Positions 17,315 to 26,659 of a DNA stretch of 64,000 nt are shown piece after piece. Every line of letters begins with the position of its first letter. Within the stretch, counting starts at the first letter, position 1. Made by a program: the position numbers and the translations under genes. The notes beneath the pieces are model-generated. The model saw only the letters and a program-made list of their open reading frames with translations. It was not told where the DNA came from and searched no databases. The DNA is from Flavobacteriales bacterium UBA5040 (GTDB lineage: Bacteria; Bacteroidota; Bacteroidia; Flavobacteriales; Weeksellaceae): positions 199,632 through 263,631 of the forward strand of contig DIBY01000024.1 of assembly GCA_002415135.1 (NCBI GenBank), read 5' to 3'.

Positions 17315-17815
17315 ATGATTGTAGAATATCAAATTAACGAAAGGGAATTTATCATACTAAAATTCTTACTACTTTTCAGAAGGCCTTTAACAATTATCGT
17401 ATGCACGGTAAGCATAATTTTATTCCTACTTGATTTCAGAAAATACATCGTTTTCAATTATCCAGTTGAAACGATCTATGCATCACTATTTTTATTTATT
17501 TGGTGTTTTATATTGATTCCAATTTATTGTTACATTAAGTTTAAAAACGAGTATCAATCTACCAAATTAATTTCCCAAAAAACAATTAGTGAAATAGATG
17601 ATCATAAGATTTGCGACACTACAGAAACTTTTAAAACTGAAACTTCATGGGAAAATATACATAAGGTTAAAGAATTAAAAAACTGGTTTTTGTTTTATTT
17701 TAGCAGCGATCTTTTTGGCTTTGCGCCTAAAAGGGCTTTTTCTGAAACTCAAATAATTGAACTTAGAAAATTAATTATAAGTAAGAACGTAAAATCAGAT
17801 TTACGCCAAGATTAA
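17315..17815 (+). CDS. YcxB-like membrane protein
   Basis: The protein is about 166 aa. It starts with a short beta-like stretch (IVEYQINEREF), then two membrane segments (about 24-42 and 55-75), then a soluble domain with the pattern ETSWENIHKVKELKNWFLFYFSSDLFGFAPKRAF seen in YcxB-type proteins (PF14317). The function of that family is unknown. The ATG at 17315 directly follows a GTG at 17312, and either could serve. It is 35 nt downstream of mutS2 and may be cotranscribed. Confidence 0.6.
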   Translation: MIVEYQINEREFIILKFLLLFRRPLTIIVCTVSIILFLLDFRKYIVFNYPVETIYASLFLFIWCFILIPIYCYIKFKNEYQSTKLISQKTISEIDDHKICDTTETFKTETSWENIHKVKELKNWFLFYFSSDLFGFAPKRAFSETQIIELRKLIISKNVKSDLRQD

Positions 17816-17830
17816 CTCAATAACAATACA

Positions 17831-18421
17831 TTATTCCTGCAACTTCCCTTCATCCAAAGCTTTCTTCAGCAAAAAATCAAATGCTTCACCCATCTCTAAA
17901 GAAGCTCTCTTAACGGCTTTGCCAACAATATTTTCCACTTGATTTACTTTTACCTCAGCTTCTGTCCAGCTTTTGGCAGAACCGTAAACATTCAAGAGGA
18001 AAGGCATGATGCGATCTACAGCACAGGCAAAAATAGCGTCAGGAGTTTCTTCAGCTTCGAACTCCATCCAAAGATTTAGAAAGTCAGAACTTAAAGGTTC
18101 ATCTAGAATTCCGAAAGTGTTTTTGGCAGCCTGTAATTCGCGATCGTACTTCCCTGTCATGGCGCTTTCATCAAAAATAAAGGTATCGCCCGCTTCGATT
18201 TCTACCACATCATGAATGGACAGCATTCTGATGACTCTTAATAAATCGATCTGCTCTTTATCTTTTGCATAAGGCAAAAGGACTTGCGCAAACACCACAA
18301 TTTGCCAGCTGTGTTCAGCCGTATTTTCTCTGCGGGAATCATCAAGGTTGAAGTTTCTTCGGTTTACTTTTTTCAAAGCATCCAAAGCGAGAATAAACTG
18401 AATTTCTTTTTCTAAAATCAT
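17831..18421 (-). CDS. HD-domain hydrolase, YfbR/HDDC2-like
   Basis: The protein is 196 aa. Metal-binding residues appear in RRENTAEHSWQ, SIHDVVEIEAGDTF and the later CAVDRIMPF. This arrangement fits YfbR-like 5'-deoxynucleotidases and human HDDC2 relatives, which dephosphorylate deoxynucleoside monophosphates. A GAAATTTG box (complement of 18426-18433) lies exactly 4 nt upstream of the ATG, suggesting a leaderless start. It is convergent with the YcxB-like gene, with 15 nt between the ends and no evident terminator. Confidence 0.85.
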   Translation of the reverse strand: MILEKEIQFILALDALKKVNRRNFNLDDSRRENTAEHSWQIVVFAQVLLPYAKDKEQIDLLRVIRMLSIHDVVEIEAGDTFIFDESAMTGKYDRELQAAKNTFGILDEPLSSDFLNLWMEFEAEETPDAIFACAVDRIMPFLLNVYGSAKSWTEAEVKVNQVENIVGKAVKRASLEMGEAFDFLLKKALDEGKLQE

Positions 18422-18551
18422 GCGGCAAATTTCGGAAAAAAAGAGAGAGTAGCGTTTTTTAGAGAGAAGAAATAAACGAAGATATTTTAGAAGTTACTTG
18501 CTGGTTATTTGACGAATGATTAAATGAATTGTAGAAAGTCAAAATTTATTT

Positions 18552-19124
18552 TTAATCATTCTTTTGAATAGCTTCAATATGTTCCGGTAAGATTGAATTT
18601 TCTAATACTGGATCCTCAAATTTATAAACGCTTAACACCCCGGATTGTTCGTAATAAGCATGTTCAACTTCTGATAAAAACTTGATTCCTTGCTGTCTTA
18701 AAAGCATATAGACTTCATTTTCATCAATATCATCCTCAGTAAAATTTTCTTTTAAAAGACGGCCGTTTTCTACCAATTTCATCACTTTTGGATCGGTTAC
18801 TTTTCTCACCGTTTCATATTTGATCCCAACATAAACGTATAACTTTTGAAAAGCTGCAATTAAAGTGATCACCGTAATCGGAATCGAAAGCGGAATATCT
18901 GGATAAAACATGGCATCGCCAACGGCACTTCCCATGGCTACAATTAACAGAACGTCGGCGCTACCCAAACCTCCTACCACGCGTTTACCAATCCACCTGA
19001 TCATAAAAATGGTGTAGACCATAATGATGATGACTCTTAAAATGATTTCTAAATAGATCATCAGAGTGAAATCTCCAAAAAGCATTTTGCCCAAATCAAA
19101 AGTATATTCGCTTGCTTCAACCAT
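18552..19124 (-). CDS. YetF/DUF421-family membrane protein
   Basis: The protein is 190 aa with two or three membrane segments at about 20-40, 57-75 and 78-95, then a soluble DUF421/YetF domain. Typical sequence includes MIRWIGKRVVGGLGSADVLLIVAMGSAVGDAMFYPDIPL. The C-terminal domain holds VTDPKVMKLVENGRLLKENF and LLRQQGIKFLSEVEHAYYEQSGVLSVYK, the usual pattern where an Asn-Gly loop and a conserved Gln/Gly recur. The family's biochemical role is unknown; some members respond to cell envelope stress. It appears to be a single-gene unit. Confidence 0.9.
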   Translation of the reverse strand: MVEASEYTFDLGKMLFGDFTLMIYLEIILRVIIIMVYTIFMIRWIGKRVVGGLGSADVLLIVAMGSAVGDAMFYPDIPLSIPITVITLIAAFQKLYVYVGIKYETVRKVTDPKVMKLVENGRLLKENFTEDDIDENEVYMLLRQQGIKFLSEVEHAYYEQSGVLSVYKFEDPVLENSILPEHIEAIQKND

Positions 19125-19223
19125 CGGTCTGAAATTTAGATTAATAATTTGCTAAAAATTAATACTATCAAATATTAAGCAAAAAATAAAATGAGGTGGT
19201 AATTATTTAGTCTAGCCGTGATT

Positions 19224-19260
19224 AACCTTGTGAAGGTTCCAAACCTTGACAAGGTTTTTT
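19224..19260. repeat. CCTTG-type palindrome with T-run
   Basis: AACCTTGTGAAGG (19224-19236) pairs with CCTTGACAAGGTT (19244-19256) with one mismatch, and T residues follow. It resembles a terminator for the plus strand, but no plus-strand gene ends here. Palindromes of this CCTTGACAAGG type are common as dispersed repeats in related genomes (recollection). Confidence 0.55.
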
Positions 19261-19465
19261 GAAGCTGAAAAAGAAGACGAAGACTAACTTTGAAAAAATC
19301 AGTTGAAAACCTCAATAAGAAACTTGGGAACTAATTAATCTTTTTTACTTTGATAAAGTTTTTTAAATTTCATCCCGATTAACACTAAATTAAAGAAGCT
19401 AATTTTTAAATTAGTGTTAGAATAAATGTGGGACCACAGTGGGACTTTATCTAAAGACAAAAAAA

Positions 19466-19493
19466 AAGCGTCTAGTTGTTAAACTAAACGCTT
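19466..19493 (-). terminator. Terminator of tRNA-Phe
   Basis: AAGCGTCTAGTT (19466-19477) pairs with AACTAAACGCTT (19482-19493) with one mismatch. On the minus strand a run of T residues follows. It lies directly downstream of tRNA-Phe. Confidence 0.85.
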
Positions 19494-19510
19494 GGTTCTT
19501 TTAAAAAAAG

Positions 19511-19583
19511 TGGTCTCTCCAGGAATCGAACCAGGGACACATGGATTTTCAATCCATTGCTCTACCAACTGAGCTAAGAGACC
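19511..19583 (-). tRNA. tRNA-Phe (anticodon GAA)
   Basis: On the minus strand the acceptor stem GGTCTCT/AGAGACC, D arm GCTC-AGTTGGTA-GAGC, anticodon arm ATGGA-TTGAAAA-TCCAT and T arm CCTGG-TTCGATT-CCTGG are all visible. The anticodon is GAA. The discriminator is A and CCA is not encoded (next bases are CT). The T stem has one T-T mismatch in its middle. Confidence 0.97.
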
Positions 19584-19668
19584 TTTCGTTAATTGAGTGG
19601 TGCAAAAGTAACAACTTTATCCTTATCTCCCAAATCAAATCCGATTATTTTTAATAAAAACTGCAATA

Positions 19669-21507
19669 TTATTGATTATCAGCATCATTATTTTCTTCCC
19701 GCCTGATTTGTTCACTCATTTCTTCCAGCACTGGCTTGATTGTGCTTTCTGGCAATTCGCTAATTCGAATATACATCAACCCATCAATTGCATCATTAAA
19801 ACTGGGATCTACATTGAATGAAATCACTTTCGCATTCTGCTTGATGTATTTTTTAATGAGAACCGGCATTCTCATTTCTGGCTCTAGATCGTCAATAATT
19901 TTATCCAGTTTATTTAAATCAGATTCTACCTCATCAAAAAAGAGATGTTTATCACGATCCTTTAATTTTACTTTAAAGTCATGTTTAGGATGAATGTATT
20001 GAGCTACAGCAGAATCGTAATAGTGAGATCGCATAAACTCGATCATCAGCGATTTTGAAAATTCCGAGAATTTATCGGAAATACTCACACCTCCCATCAG
20101 GAATTTGTGCTCAGGATTTCTTAAGCAAACATGAACAATACCACGCCACAAAAGGAAAAGCGGTAATGGCTTCTGCTGATATTCTGAAGAAATATAAGCT
20201 CTTCCCATTTCAATGACTTTCCGAAAGAACGGTCGAAGTTCTGGATCAAACTCAAAAAGAGAACTGGTGTAAAAACCATCAATACCATGCTTTTTCATTA
20301 CTTCGCAACCCAAAGCCATGCGGTACGCTCCGGCTAATTTCTTGGCTTGACTGTCCCAAAGAAAAAGATGATGGTAATGTTCGTCATATTCATCGAGATC
20401 AAACGGCAAATTGCTGCCTTCACCAATTTTTCTGAAGGTCAGTTCACGCTGTCGTCCGATCTCCCTCATAATCGACGGAATATCGTTGTAGCTGGCGAAA
20501 AAGACTTCATAATTCCCATTCCGGAAAAGCATTTTATCATTTTTGCTGAGCGCTTCTATTTCGGCGACGATATCTTGAGTAGGTGTTTCATCAATGATAT
20601 TCTGAACCACATTTTCTTCTTTAAGCAAAGGAAAATTAAGACGCAGATTGGGAATATTTAAGCGATCTGCCAGCGATTTTCTTTTCTCATAATAAGACTT
20701 CAGCAAATGAATTTTCTTTTGTAGAAATTCACCCATTTCTTCGATGCTGTCATGATCTTCTAAAACCTTTACGGAAACTGGCTTGCCGAGCCGAACCCGA
20801 ATAGGTTTTTCTCTTTTATGCATCATTTCTGATGGCAACAAGAGTGTTTGTAAATTAGGATGAAGCTTTGCCATCTGATAAAAAAGCCGGCTGTTCTTCG
20901 CATGAAAATACATCGGAACGACTGGAACCTTTGCCATTTTAATCAACTTTAAAGCAGGCTTCTCCCACTTCTTATCTAAAATCTCACTAAATTCATTATT
21001 TCGGTTAGAGACTTCACCCGCCGGAAAAACACCAATACAGCCGCCCTCTTCTAAATGTTTTAAACTGCCACGCATTCCAGCAGCACTACTCTTGAGTTCT
21101 TTCCTGTTTTCAAAAGGATTTACAGGAATCACATAAGGCTTCATCGGTTCTATTTTCTCCAGTAGAAAATTTCCCATGATTTTGAAATCAGGACGGATTT
21201 CTGTAAGAATCTTAGTCATCAAAATACCATCAATCGCTCCCAAAGGATGATTGGAAACTAAAATAAACGGACCTGTTTTAGGAATTCTCGCCAAGTCTTC
21301 TTCAAAGACAATATATTTCAAACCACGTTCTCGTACGAAAGAATCGAAGAAATCTTTTCCGACTTTATTTTTTAAAACGTCGTATAATTTATTGACTTCA
21401 TCAATTTTCGTCAAACGCATAATTGCCGACGCCGCTGGATTCTTTAAAAACCCTAATTTGCTTAAACCTGAAGCTTTAATCAAATCAATTTTAGAAATTA
21501 AACTCAT
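19669..21507 (-). CDS. Bifunctional aminolipid acyltransferase, OlsF-like
   Basis: The protein is 612 aa and has two parts. Residues about 1-290 form a PlsC-type O-acyltransferase with NHPLGAIDG (HX4D) and FPAGEVS. Residues about 330-560 form a GNAT-like N-acyltransferase (hemolysin/OlsB type; LAGAYRMALGCEV, VIEMGRAYISSEYQ). OlsF of Flavobacterium and Serratia has this organisation and makes ornithine lipids; Bacteroides GlsB/GlsA make glycine lipids, so the amino acid used is not certain. The first ATG at 21507 lies 6 nt after the aspartokinase stop and is the better start than the TTG at 21513. It forms an operon with aspartokinase. Confidence 0.8.
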   Translation of the reverse strand: MSLISKIDLIKASGLSKLGFLKNPAASAIMRLTKIDEVNKLYDVLKNKVGKDFFDSFVRERGLKYIVFEEDLARIPKTGPFILVSNHPLGAIDGILMTKILTEIRPDFKIMGNFLLEKIEPMKPYVIPVNPFENRKELKSSAAGMRGSLKHLEEGGCIGVFPAGEVSNRNNEFSEILDKKWEKPALKLIKMAKVPVVPMYFHAKNSRLFYQMAKLHPNLQTLLLPSEMMHKREKPIRVRLGKPVSVKVLEDHDSIEEMGEFLQKKIHLLKSYYEKRKSLADRLNIPNLRLNFPLLKEENVVQNIIDETPTQDIVAEIEALSKNDKMLFRNGNYEVFFASYNDIPSIMREIGRQRELTFRKIGEGSNLPFDLDEYDEHYHHLFLWDSQAKKLAGAYRMALGCEVMKKHGIDGFYTSSLFEFDPELRPFFRKVIEMGRAYISSEYQQKPLPLFLLWRGIVHVCLRNPEHKFLMGGVSISDKFSEFSKSLMIEFMRSHYYDSAVAQYIHPKHDFKVKLKDRDKHLFFDEVESDLNKLDKIIDDLEPEMRMPVLIKKYIKQNAKVISFNVDPSFNDAIDGLMYIRISELPESTIKPVLEEMSEQIRREENNDADNQ

Positions 21508-21513
21508 GGGCAA

Positions 21514-22752
21514 TTAGTTGGTGATAACCTGTATTGTTTTTTGTGAAATCTGTTCGATCAAAATAGTTCTACCCTGATAAAACTGATTCAACTGCTCTAA
21601 ATTAGCATTTCTTATCGTATAAAGTGAAACGTTTTTAATAATCTCAGTATTAAATTCTTTTTGAAGTTCCTCGTCCAGCGCGCCAATCGTCCCGTACATA
21701 TCTTCTAAACAAAGGTCTAAGGAAATCGCCGAATTCTGCATCAAAGATATTTTAATTTTAAACTTCGCAAGGAGCGAAAAAATTTGACTCAAATGTTCTT
21801 CTGCAATAAACGAGAAATCACGCGTTGCAATTCTCAGCAAATGTTGATTCTCTTTTAAAATAAAAGATTCTTTCTGACTTCTTTCTTCATAAGCGCCAAC
21901 TCTGGTTCCGGAGTTTTTAGGTTCCAAAAAAGACTTCACGTAAAAAGGAATATTTTTCTGTTTAAGAGGTTGTAAGGTTTTCGGGTGAATTACCGAAGCA
22001 CCGTAATAAGCCATTTCAATTGCATCTTCATAAGAAATCTGACTTAGAAGCGAAACATTTTCAAATTTTCTTGGATCGCCAGTCATCACTCCTGGAACAT
22101 CTTTCCAGATCGTCATGGCTTCGGCATTCAGACAGTAAGCAAAAATTGCGGCCGAATAATCAGAACCTTCTCTTCCCAAAGTCACGGTAAAATTATTATC
22201 ATCAGAACCGATAAATCCTTGCGTCACATAACATTGATGCTGATTCAGAGCCGACATATTCTTTTCCGTTTCTTCCCAGTTGACGTTTCCTTCACGGTAA
22301 TTGCGATCGGTTTTTATAAAATCGCGCGAATCACACCAAGTGTTTTCAAACTGAATATCATTCAAATACTGACTTAATATTTTAGAAGAGATCAATTCGC
22401 CACAACTCACGACCTGATCGTAAACAAAGTTATAATTAGGTGATTTATTGCGTCTTAAGAAAGATTCGATATCACTAAAAAAGATAGAAATCTCGTTAAA
22501 AACGGGATGGTTTTCAGTAAATAAATCCTGAGAAATTTCTAAATGTTTGAGCTTTACTTTTTCAATTTCAGCTTGGTAATCGGTTTTGGCAAAATAGTTT
22601 TCGACCACTTTCTCCAGAGCATTGGTTGTTTTTCCCATGGCAGAAACCACGACCAGACAACTCTCAAAACCCTGTGTTTCTAAAACCAGGGCCACATTTT
22701 TTACACTTTGCGCATCTTTTACCGAAGCACCTCCAAACTTAAAAACTTTCAT
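21514..22752 (-). CDS. Aspartate kinase
   Basis: The protein is 412 aa and catalyses the first step of the aspartate family pathway (lysine, methionine, threonine). Residues 1 to about 280 carry the kinase signature MKVFKFGGASV, VVSAMGKTTNALE, TLGREGSDYSAAIFAYCL and DVPGVMTGDPR. The rest is the ACT regulatory region. It is monofunctional, not fused to homoserine dehydrogenase. Its stop codon is separated from the acyltransferase ATG by 6 nt, so the two are cotranscribed. Which pathway end product regulates it cannot be told. A 230-bp gap with no feature divides it from divergent fbp. Confidence 0.92.
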   Translation of the reverse strand: MKVFKFGGASVKDAQSVKNVALVLETQGFESCLVVVSAMGKTTNALEKVVENYFAKTDYQAEIEKVKLKHLEISQDLFTENHPVFNEISIFFSDIESFLRRNKSPNYNFVYDQVVSCGELISSKILSQYLNDIQFENTWCDSRDFIKTDRNYREGNVNWEETEKNMSALNQHQCYVTQGFIGSDDNNFTVTLGREGSDYSAAIFAYCLNAEAMTIWKDVPGVMTGDPRKFENVSLLSQISYEDAIEMAYYGASVIHPKTLQPLKQKNIPFYVKSFLEPKNSGTRVGAYEERSQKESFILKENQHLLRIATRDFSFIAEEHLSQIFSLLAKFKIKISLMQNSAISLDLCLEDMYGTIGALDEELQKEFNTEIIKNVSLYTIRNANLEQLNQFYQGRTILIEQISQKTIQVITN

Positions 22753-22982
22753 CTAAATGATTCATCGTCAGTATTTTATTTCCTTCAGAATTCAACGCTG
22801 CGAAAATTACCAACCGTCAAAATTATTAATTCTCAACGAATAAAAAAAACTTGCCTTCAGATTAAAACTTAGAAACAAAAAATTACTCAAAAACAAAGAC
22901 TGACTTCTGTCATTTAATCAAAAGTAATGCTGTTAAATTCAAAGAATTTTACGAAATTTGTAAAAACCCAAAAAGCAACATA

Positions 22983-24002
22983 ATGTCAGATCAGTCGTTC
23001 CAAACCCTTGGTGAATTTATCATCGATAAACAAGAAGATTTTTTATATTCTACCGGTGAATTATCGCGCCTCCTCAGCGCCATTCGTTTAGCCTCGAAAG
23101 TGGTCAACAGACAGGTCAACAAAGCAGGAATTGCCGATATCATTGGTAAAGTCGGTAGCGAAAACATTCAAGGTGAAGAGCAACAAAAACTGGATGTTCT
23201 GGCGAATGAGATTTTCATCGAAGCACTTTCTCAAAGAGAAGTAGTTTGTGGAATCGCCTCCGAAGAAAATGACGACTTTATAGAAATCAACACGCACTCT
23301 AATGCACACCTGAGTAAATATGTGGTTTTAATCGATCCTTTAGATGGTTCTTCAAATATCGACGTGAATGTTTCAGTAGGAACAATTTTCTCTATTTACA
23401 GAAGAGTTTCAGAACCTGGAACGCCAGTGGTACTGGAAGATTTTTTACAAAAAGGCGTAAACCAAATCGCTGCAGGATATGTGGTTTACGGTTCATCGAC
23501 AATGATTGTATACACGACTGGAAACGGCGTGAATGGTTTTACACTCGATCCAAGTTTGGGAACGTATTATCTTTCTCATCCAAATATGCAATTTTCCAGA
23601 ACGGGTAGCATTTACTCCATCAACGAAGGAAATTATATCAAATTTCCGCAAGGCGTAAAAGATTATATCAAATTTTGCCAACGTGAAGAGGACGATCGCC
23701 CTTACACTTCCCGTTACATCGGAAGTTTGGTTTCTGACTTTCACCGAAACATGATCAAAGGTGGAATTTATATTTACCCTTCAACGTCGCAATCACCTAA
23801 CGGAAAACTTCGACTTTTATACGAATGCAATCCAATGGCTTTCCTGGCAGAACAAGCTGGTGGAAAATGCACCAACGGTTTCCAGAGAGTGATGGAAATT
23901 CAGCCAACCGAACTGCACCAGAGAGTTCCCTTCTTCTGCGGAAGTTACGACATGGTAGAAAAAGCAGAAGAGTTCATGAAAAATGCTCATCCAGAAGCAT
24001 AA
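22983..24002 (+). CDS. fbp: Fructose-1,6-bisphosphatase, class I
   Basis: The protein is 339 aa and catalyses fructose-1,6-bisphosphate hydrolysis in gluconeogenesis. The metal site LIDPLDGSSNIDVNVSVGTIFSIYR, the substrate region YIYPSTSQSPNGKLRLLYE and the end AEQAGGKCTNG are visible. Length matches class I enzymes. The Met start at 22983 follows a non-coding region of 230 bp with AT-rich sequence. A palindromic repeat (copy C) begins right after its stop codon, and a GNAT gene follows. Confidence 0.97.
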   Translation: MSDQSFQTLGEFIIDKQEDFLYSTGELSRLLSAIRLASKVVNRQVNKAGIADIIGKVGSENIQGEEQQKLDVLANEIFIEALSQREVVCGIASEENDDFIEINTHSNAHLSKYVVLIDPLDGSSNIDVNVSVGTIFSIYRRVSEPGTPVVLEDFLQKGVNQIAAGYVVYGSSTMIVYTTGNGVNGFTLDPSLGTYYLSHPNMQFSRTGSIYSINEGNYIKFPQGVKDYIKFCQREEDDRPYTSRYIGSLVSDFHRNMIKGGIYIYPSTSQSPNGKLRLLYECNPMAFLAEQAGGKCTNGFQRVMEIQPTELHQRVPFFCGSYDMVEKAEEFMKNAHPEA

Positions 24003-24010
24003 CTTTTAGA

Positions 24011-24089
24011 AGCTGTCTCCCGCTATCCGCTGTATCTTTTTGTTTTTCTGTAAAAAACAAAAAGGATGTCGCTTCTATCGGGGCTAGGG
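24011..24089 (-). repeat. Intergenic palindromic repeat, copy C
   Basis: The stem TATCTTTTTGTTTTT... / ...AAACAAAAAGGATG is framed by CCCGCTATCCGC and GGGGCTAGGG. On the minus strand it reads CCCTAGCCCCGATAG..., close to copies B and D. It lies 9 nt after fbp and may double as its terminator. Confidence 0.65.
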
Positions 24090-24132
24090 TGAATCGCTGT
24101 TCATAAAAAACCACGCAAATAGACCACTCTGT

Positions 24133-24594
24133 ATGGAAGGAGTAAATATCAAAAGAGCGTTGCCAAGTGACCATTCTGTTTTAACTCAAATCACAATAGA
24201 TGGTAAAGCATTTTGGGGCTATTCAAAAGAGCAATTATCGAACTGGGAAAATGATTTGACCATAACAGAAAAATATCTTCTAGAAAACGAAACTTATAAA
24301 TTGATTTTAAACCATGAAATAATCGGTTATTATTCGTTTTTAAAACTAACTGAGAATCACTTAAAATTAGATTATTTATTTTTATTTCAAAACTTCATCG
24401 GCAAAGGATTTGGTCAACTTTTGCTCAATGATTTTCTGGAAAGAGCAAAAAGAATGAACATCATCGATATCATTTTAGAGGCTGATCCGAATGCCGAAAA
24501 TTTTTATAAAAAATTTGGATTCGTAACTTACGACCAACGGGAATCTTCTATCAACGGACGGTTTCTACCACAAATGAAATTAGATTTTAATTAA
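24133..24594 (+). CDS. GNAT-family N-acetyltransferase
   Basis: The protein is 153 aa with a single GNAT domain. The acetyl-CoA loop is visible as FQNFIGKGFGQLLLNDF (a variant of Q/RxxGxG/A), and the later beta-strand-helix ILEADPNAENFYKKFGF is typical. The acceptor is unknown. It stands alone between repeat C and menC, 33 nt ahead of menC, so it may share that transcript. The start at 24133 gives the full first beta strand (VNIKRALPSDH). Confidence 0.85.
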   Translation: MEGVNIKRALPSDHSVLTQITIDGKAFWGYSKEQLSNWENDLTITEKYLLENETYKLILNHEIIGYYSFLKLTENHLKLDYLFLFQNFIGKGFGQLLLNDFLERAKRMNIIDIILEADPNAENFYKKFGFVTYDQRESSINGRFLPQMKLDFN

Positions 24595-24627
24595 ATAATC
24601 TGATACTTTCTCTTCTATTTACATACT

Positions 24628-25632
24628 ATGAAAACAGCAACTTTTAAACAATATATTTTAGAATTCAAACAAGCCAGCGGAACTTCTCGCGGTGTCTTAA
24701 CGACCAAAGAAACTTATTTTCTGGAAATCACCGAGGGCGATAAAAAAGGAACTGGCGAATGTGGCATTTTCCGTGGACTCAGTTTCGAAGATGTCCCGGA
24801 ATATGAAGAAATGCTGCAATGGCTTTGCGATAATATCAACGAAAACAAAAAGGTTCTTAGAAAAGAACTGCTTCACTTTCCGTCAATTTGGTTTGGTTAC
24901 GAACAGGCAATGTTGAATTTAAAAAACGGGGAAGATCTTTATTTCCCAGGAGAATTTTCTGAAGGATATTCCTCTTTAAAAATCAATGGATTGATTTGGA
25001 TGGGCGACGCTGATTTCATGAAGCAACAAATTGAGGAAAAGATCAATGAAGGTTTCCAGTGTTTAAAATTGAAGATCGGAACGGATTGGAACTCGGAAAA
25101 AGAAATTCTGAAACAACTCCGCGCAAATTTTCCGAAAGAAGATTTAGAATTAAGAGTGGACGCCAACGGAGGATTTACTTTTGAAGAAGCCAAAGTTGTT
25201 TTACAGGAACTTGCAGATTTGGACATCCATTCTATAGAACAGCCCATCAAAGCTGGTAATATTGACCAAATGGCGGAACTTTGTAAGAACACTCCGACTC
25301 CAATTGCTTTAGATGAAGAACTGATCGGAGTTTTGAATTTTGATGATAAAAAAGAGCTTTTAGAAAAAATTAATCCACAATTCATTATTTTGAAACCATC
25401 TTTAGTTGGAGGCTTCTCGGGTACTGACGAATGGATCTCATTTGCGGAAAGTAAAAAGATTGGCTGGTGGATCACCTCAGCTTTAGAAAGCAATATCGGA
25501 CTGAATGCCATTGCTCAATATACTTTTACTAAAAATCCAAAAATCCCACAAGGTTTGGGAACAGGCGGATTATTTACCAATAATTTAGAAACGAGATTGG
25601 TGCTGCATGGTGACGAACTGATGATGAGATAA
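24628..25632 (+). CDS. menC: o-Succinylbenzoate synthase
   Basis: The protein is 334 aa in the enolase superfamily and dehydrates SHCHC to o-succinylbenzoate in menaquinone synthesis. Visible catalytic elements are KLKIG (the Lys pair), DANGGF, EQP, ALDEE and KPS, in the usual order along a TIM barrel, with an N-terminal capping domain. The family includes dipeptide epimerases, but the sequence around GECG and IEQPIK fits MenC in Bacteroidota. No other men genes are in the window. Confidence 0.88.
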   Translation: MKTATFKQYILEFKQASGTSRGVLTTKETYFLEITEGDKKGTGECGIFRGLSFEDVPEYEEMLQWLCDNINENKKVLRKELLHFPSIWFGYEQAMLNLKNGEDLYFPGEFSEGYSSLKINGLIWMGDADFMKQQIEEKINEGFQCLKLKIGTDWNSEKEILKQLRANFPKEDLELRVDANGGFTFEEAKVVLQELADLDIHSIEQPIKAGNIDQMAELCKNTPTPIALDEELIGVLNFDDKKELLEKINPQFIILKPSLVGGFSGTDEWISFAESKKIGWWITSALESNIGLNAIAQYTFTKNPKIPQGLGTGGLFTNNLETRLVLHGDELMMR

Positions 25633-25696
25633 ATTCACATTATCAAAGTTGATTCCGAAAATTCGAGATTGACAAACTATGATTTTGTAATCTTGT

Positions 25697-26659
25697 TTAA
25701 AGTTTCTTCAAAATGTCTTTCACAATAAGATCGGCATGAATTCTAGAGTTTTCAATGAACCACAGATGCGTGTCTTTTCCGCCACAAACAACGCCGGCTA
25801 AATACAATCCAGGAACATTGGTTTCCATCGTATCTTCGTTGTAAAAAGGATTCAGACAATCGCCTTGAAGTTCAATTCCTGAATTTCTCAAGAATTCAAA
25901 ATTCGGAAGATAACCGGTCATGGCTAAAACAAAATCATTTTCTATTTCATGAACTGTTTGATGCTCATCTTTAAAAATGATTGTTGTTTGTGTTATTTCC
26001 AAGACCTCAGCCTTAAAATGAGCAGCGATGTTGCCCTCTGCAATTCTATTCTCAATATCAGGTTTTACCCAATATTTTACGCTCTTAGAAATCTCGGCAT
26101 GACGGATGATCATGGTAACTTCGGCTCCTTTTCGATAAGTTTCTAAGGCAGCATCCACCGCTGAATTACTGGATCCAATTACCGCAATTTTCTGATTAGC
26201 GTACGGATAGGGTTCAGAATAATAGTGTTTTACTTTCGGCAACTCCTCCCCTTTTACATTCATCTTATTCGGAATATCATAGAAACCGGTGGCAATAACC
26301 ACCTTTTTTGCTGAATAAGTAGACTTCGAAGTTTCAATTAGAAAGTGTTCTTCTTTCGTAATTTTTAAAACCTCCTCATATAAATTGATACTGATATTTC
26401 GATGACGTGAAATTCCCTGATAATATTCCAAAGCATCTCTCCGACCAGGTTTTGGTGAAGTGGTAATAAAAGGAATATCGGCAATTTCAAGTTTATCTGC
26501 AGTAGAAAAAAAAGTCATGTACAAAGGATAGTTGTAAAGCGAATTTACAATCGTTCCTTTTTCAATAATGAGATAAGAGAGTCCCGCTTTTTGAGCTTCC
26601 AGAGCGCAGTTTAAACCAATCGGTCCGCCGCCAATGATGATGATATCAAATAATTTCAT
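25697..26659 (-). CDS. YpdA-family FAD/NAD(P) disulfide reductase
   Basis: The protein is 320 aa. It has FAD- and NAD(P)-binding Rossmann motifs IIGGGPIGLNCALEAQ and AVIGSSNSAVDAALETYRKGAEVTM, plus the final LYLAGVVCGGKDTHLWFIENSR typical of YpdA/Bdr. Such enzymes reduce bacillithiol disulfide in Firmicutes, and relatives are common in Bacteroidota. Unlike thioredoxin reductase, no CxxC motif is seen. A TATCTTTG box (complement of 26664-26671) lies exactly 4 nt upstream of the ATG. Confidence 0.85.
   Translation of the reverse strand: MKLFDIIIIGGGPIGLNCALEAQKAGLSYLIIEKGTIVNSLYNYPLYMTFFSTADKLEIADIPFITTSPKPGRRDALEYYQGISRHRNISINLYEEVLKITKEEHFLIETSKSTYSAKKVVIATGFYDIPNKMNVKGEELPKVKHYYSEPYPYANQKIAVIGSSNSAVDAALETYRKGAEVTMIIRHAEISKSVKYWVKPDIENRIAEGNIAAHFKAEVLEITQTTIIFKDEHQTVHEIENDFVLAMTGYLPNFEFLRNSGIELQGDCLNPFYNEDTMETNVPGLYLAGVVCGGKDTHLWFIENSRIHADLIVKDILKKL

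Larger units (their letters stand above)
19125..19510. other. Gene-free 386-bp stretch with three hairpins
   Basis: No coding potential is seen. It holds the palindrome at 19224-19256, an inverted repeat AACACTAA (19381-19388) / TTAGTGTT (19411-19418), and the tRNA terminator at 19466-19493. Confidence 0.6.

Noticed and set aside
19224..19260. Terminator of a plus-strand gene
   Set aside because: No plus-strand gene ends nearby; the palindrome is better seen as a dispersed repeat.
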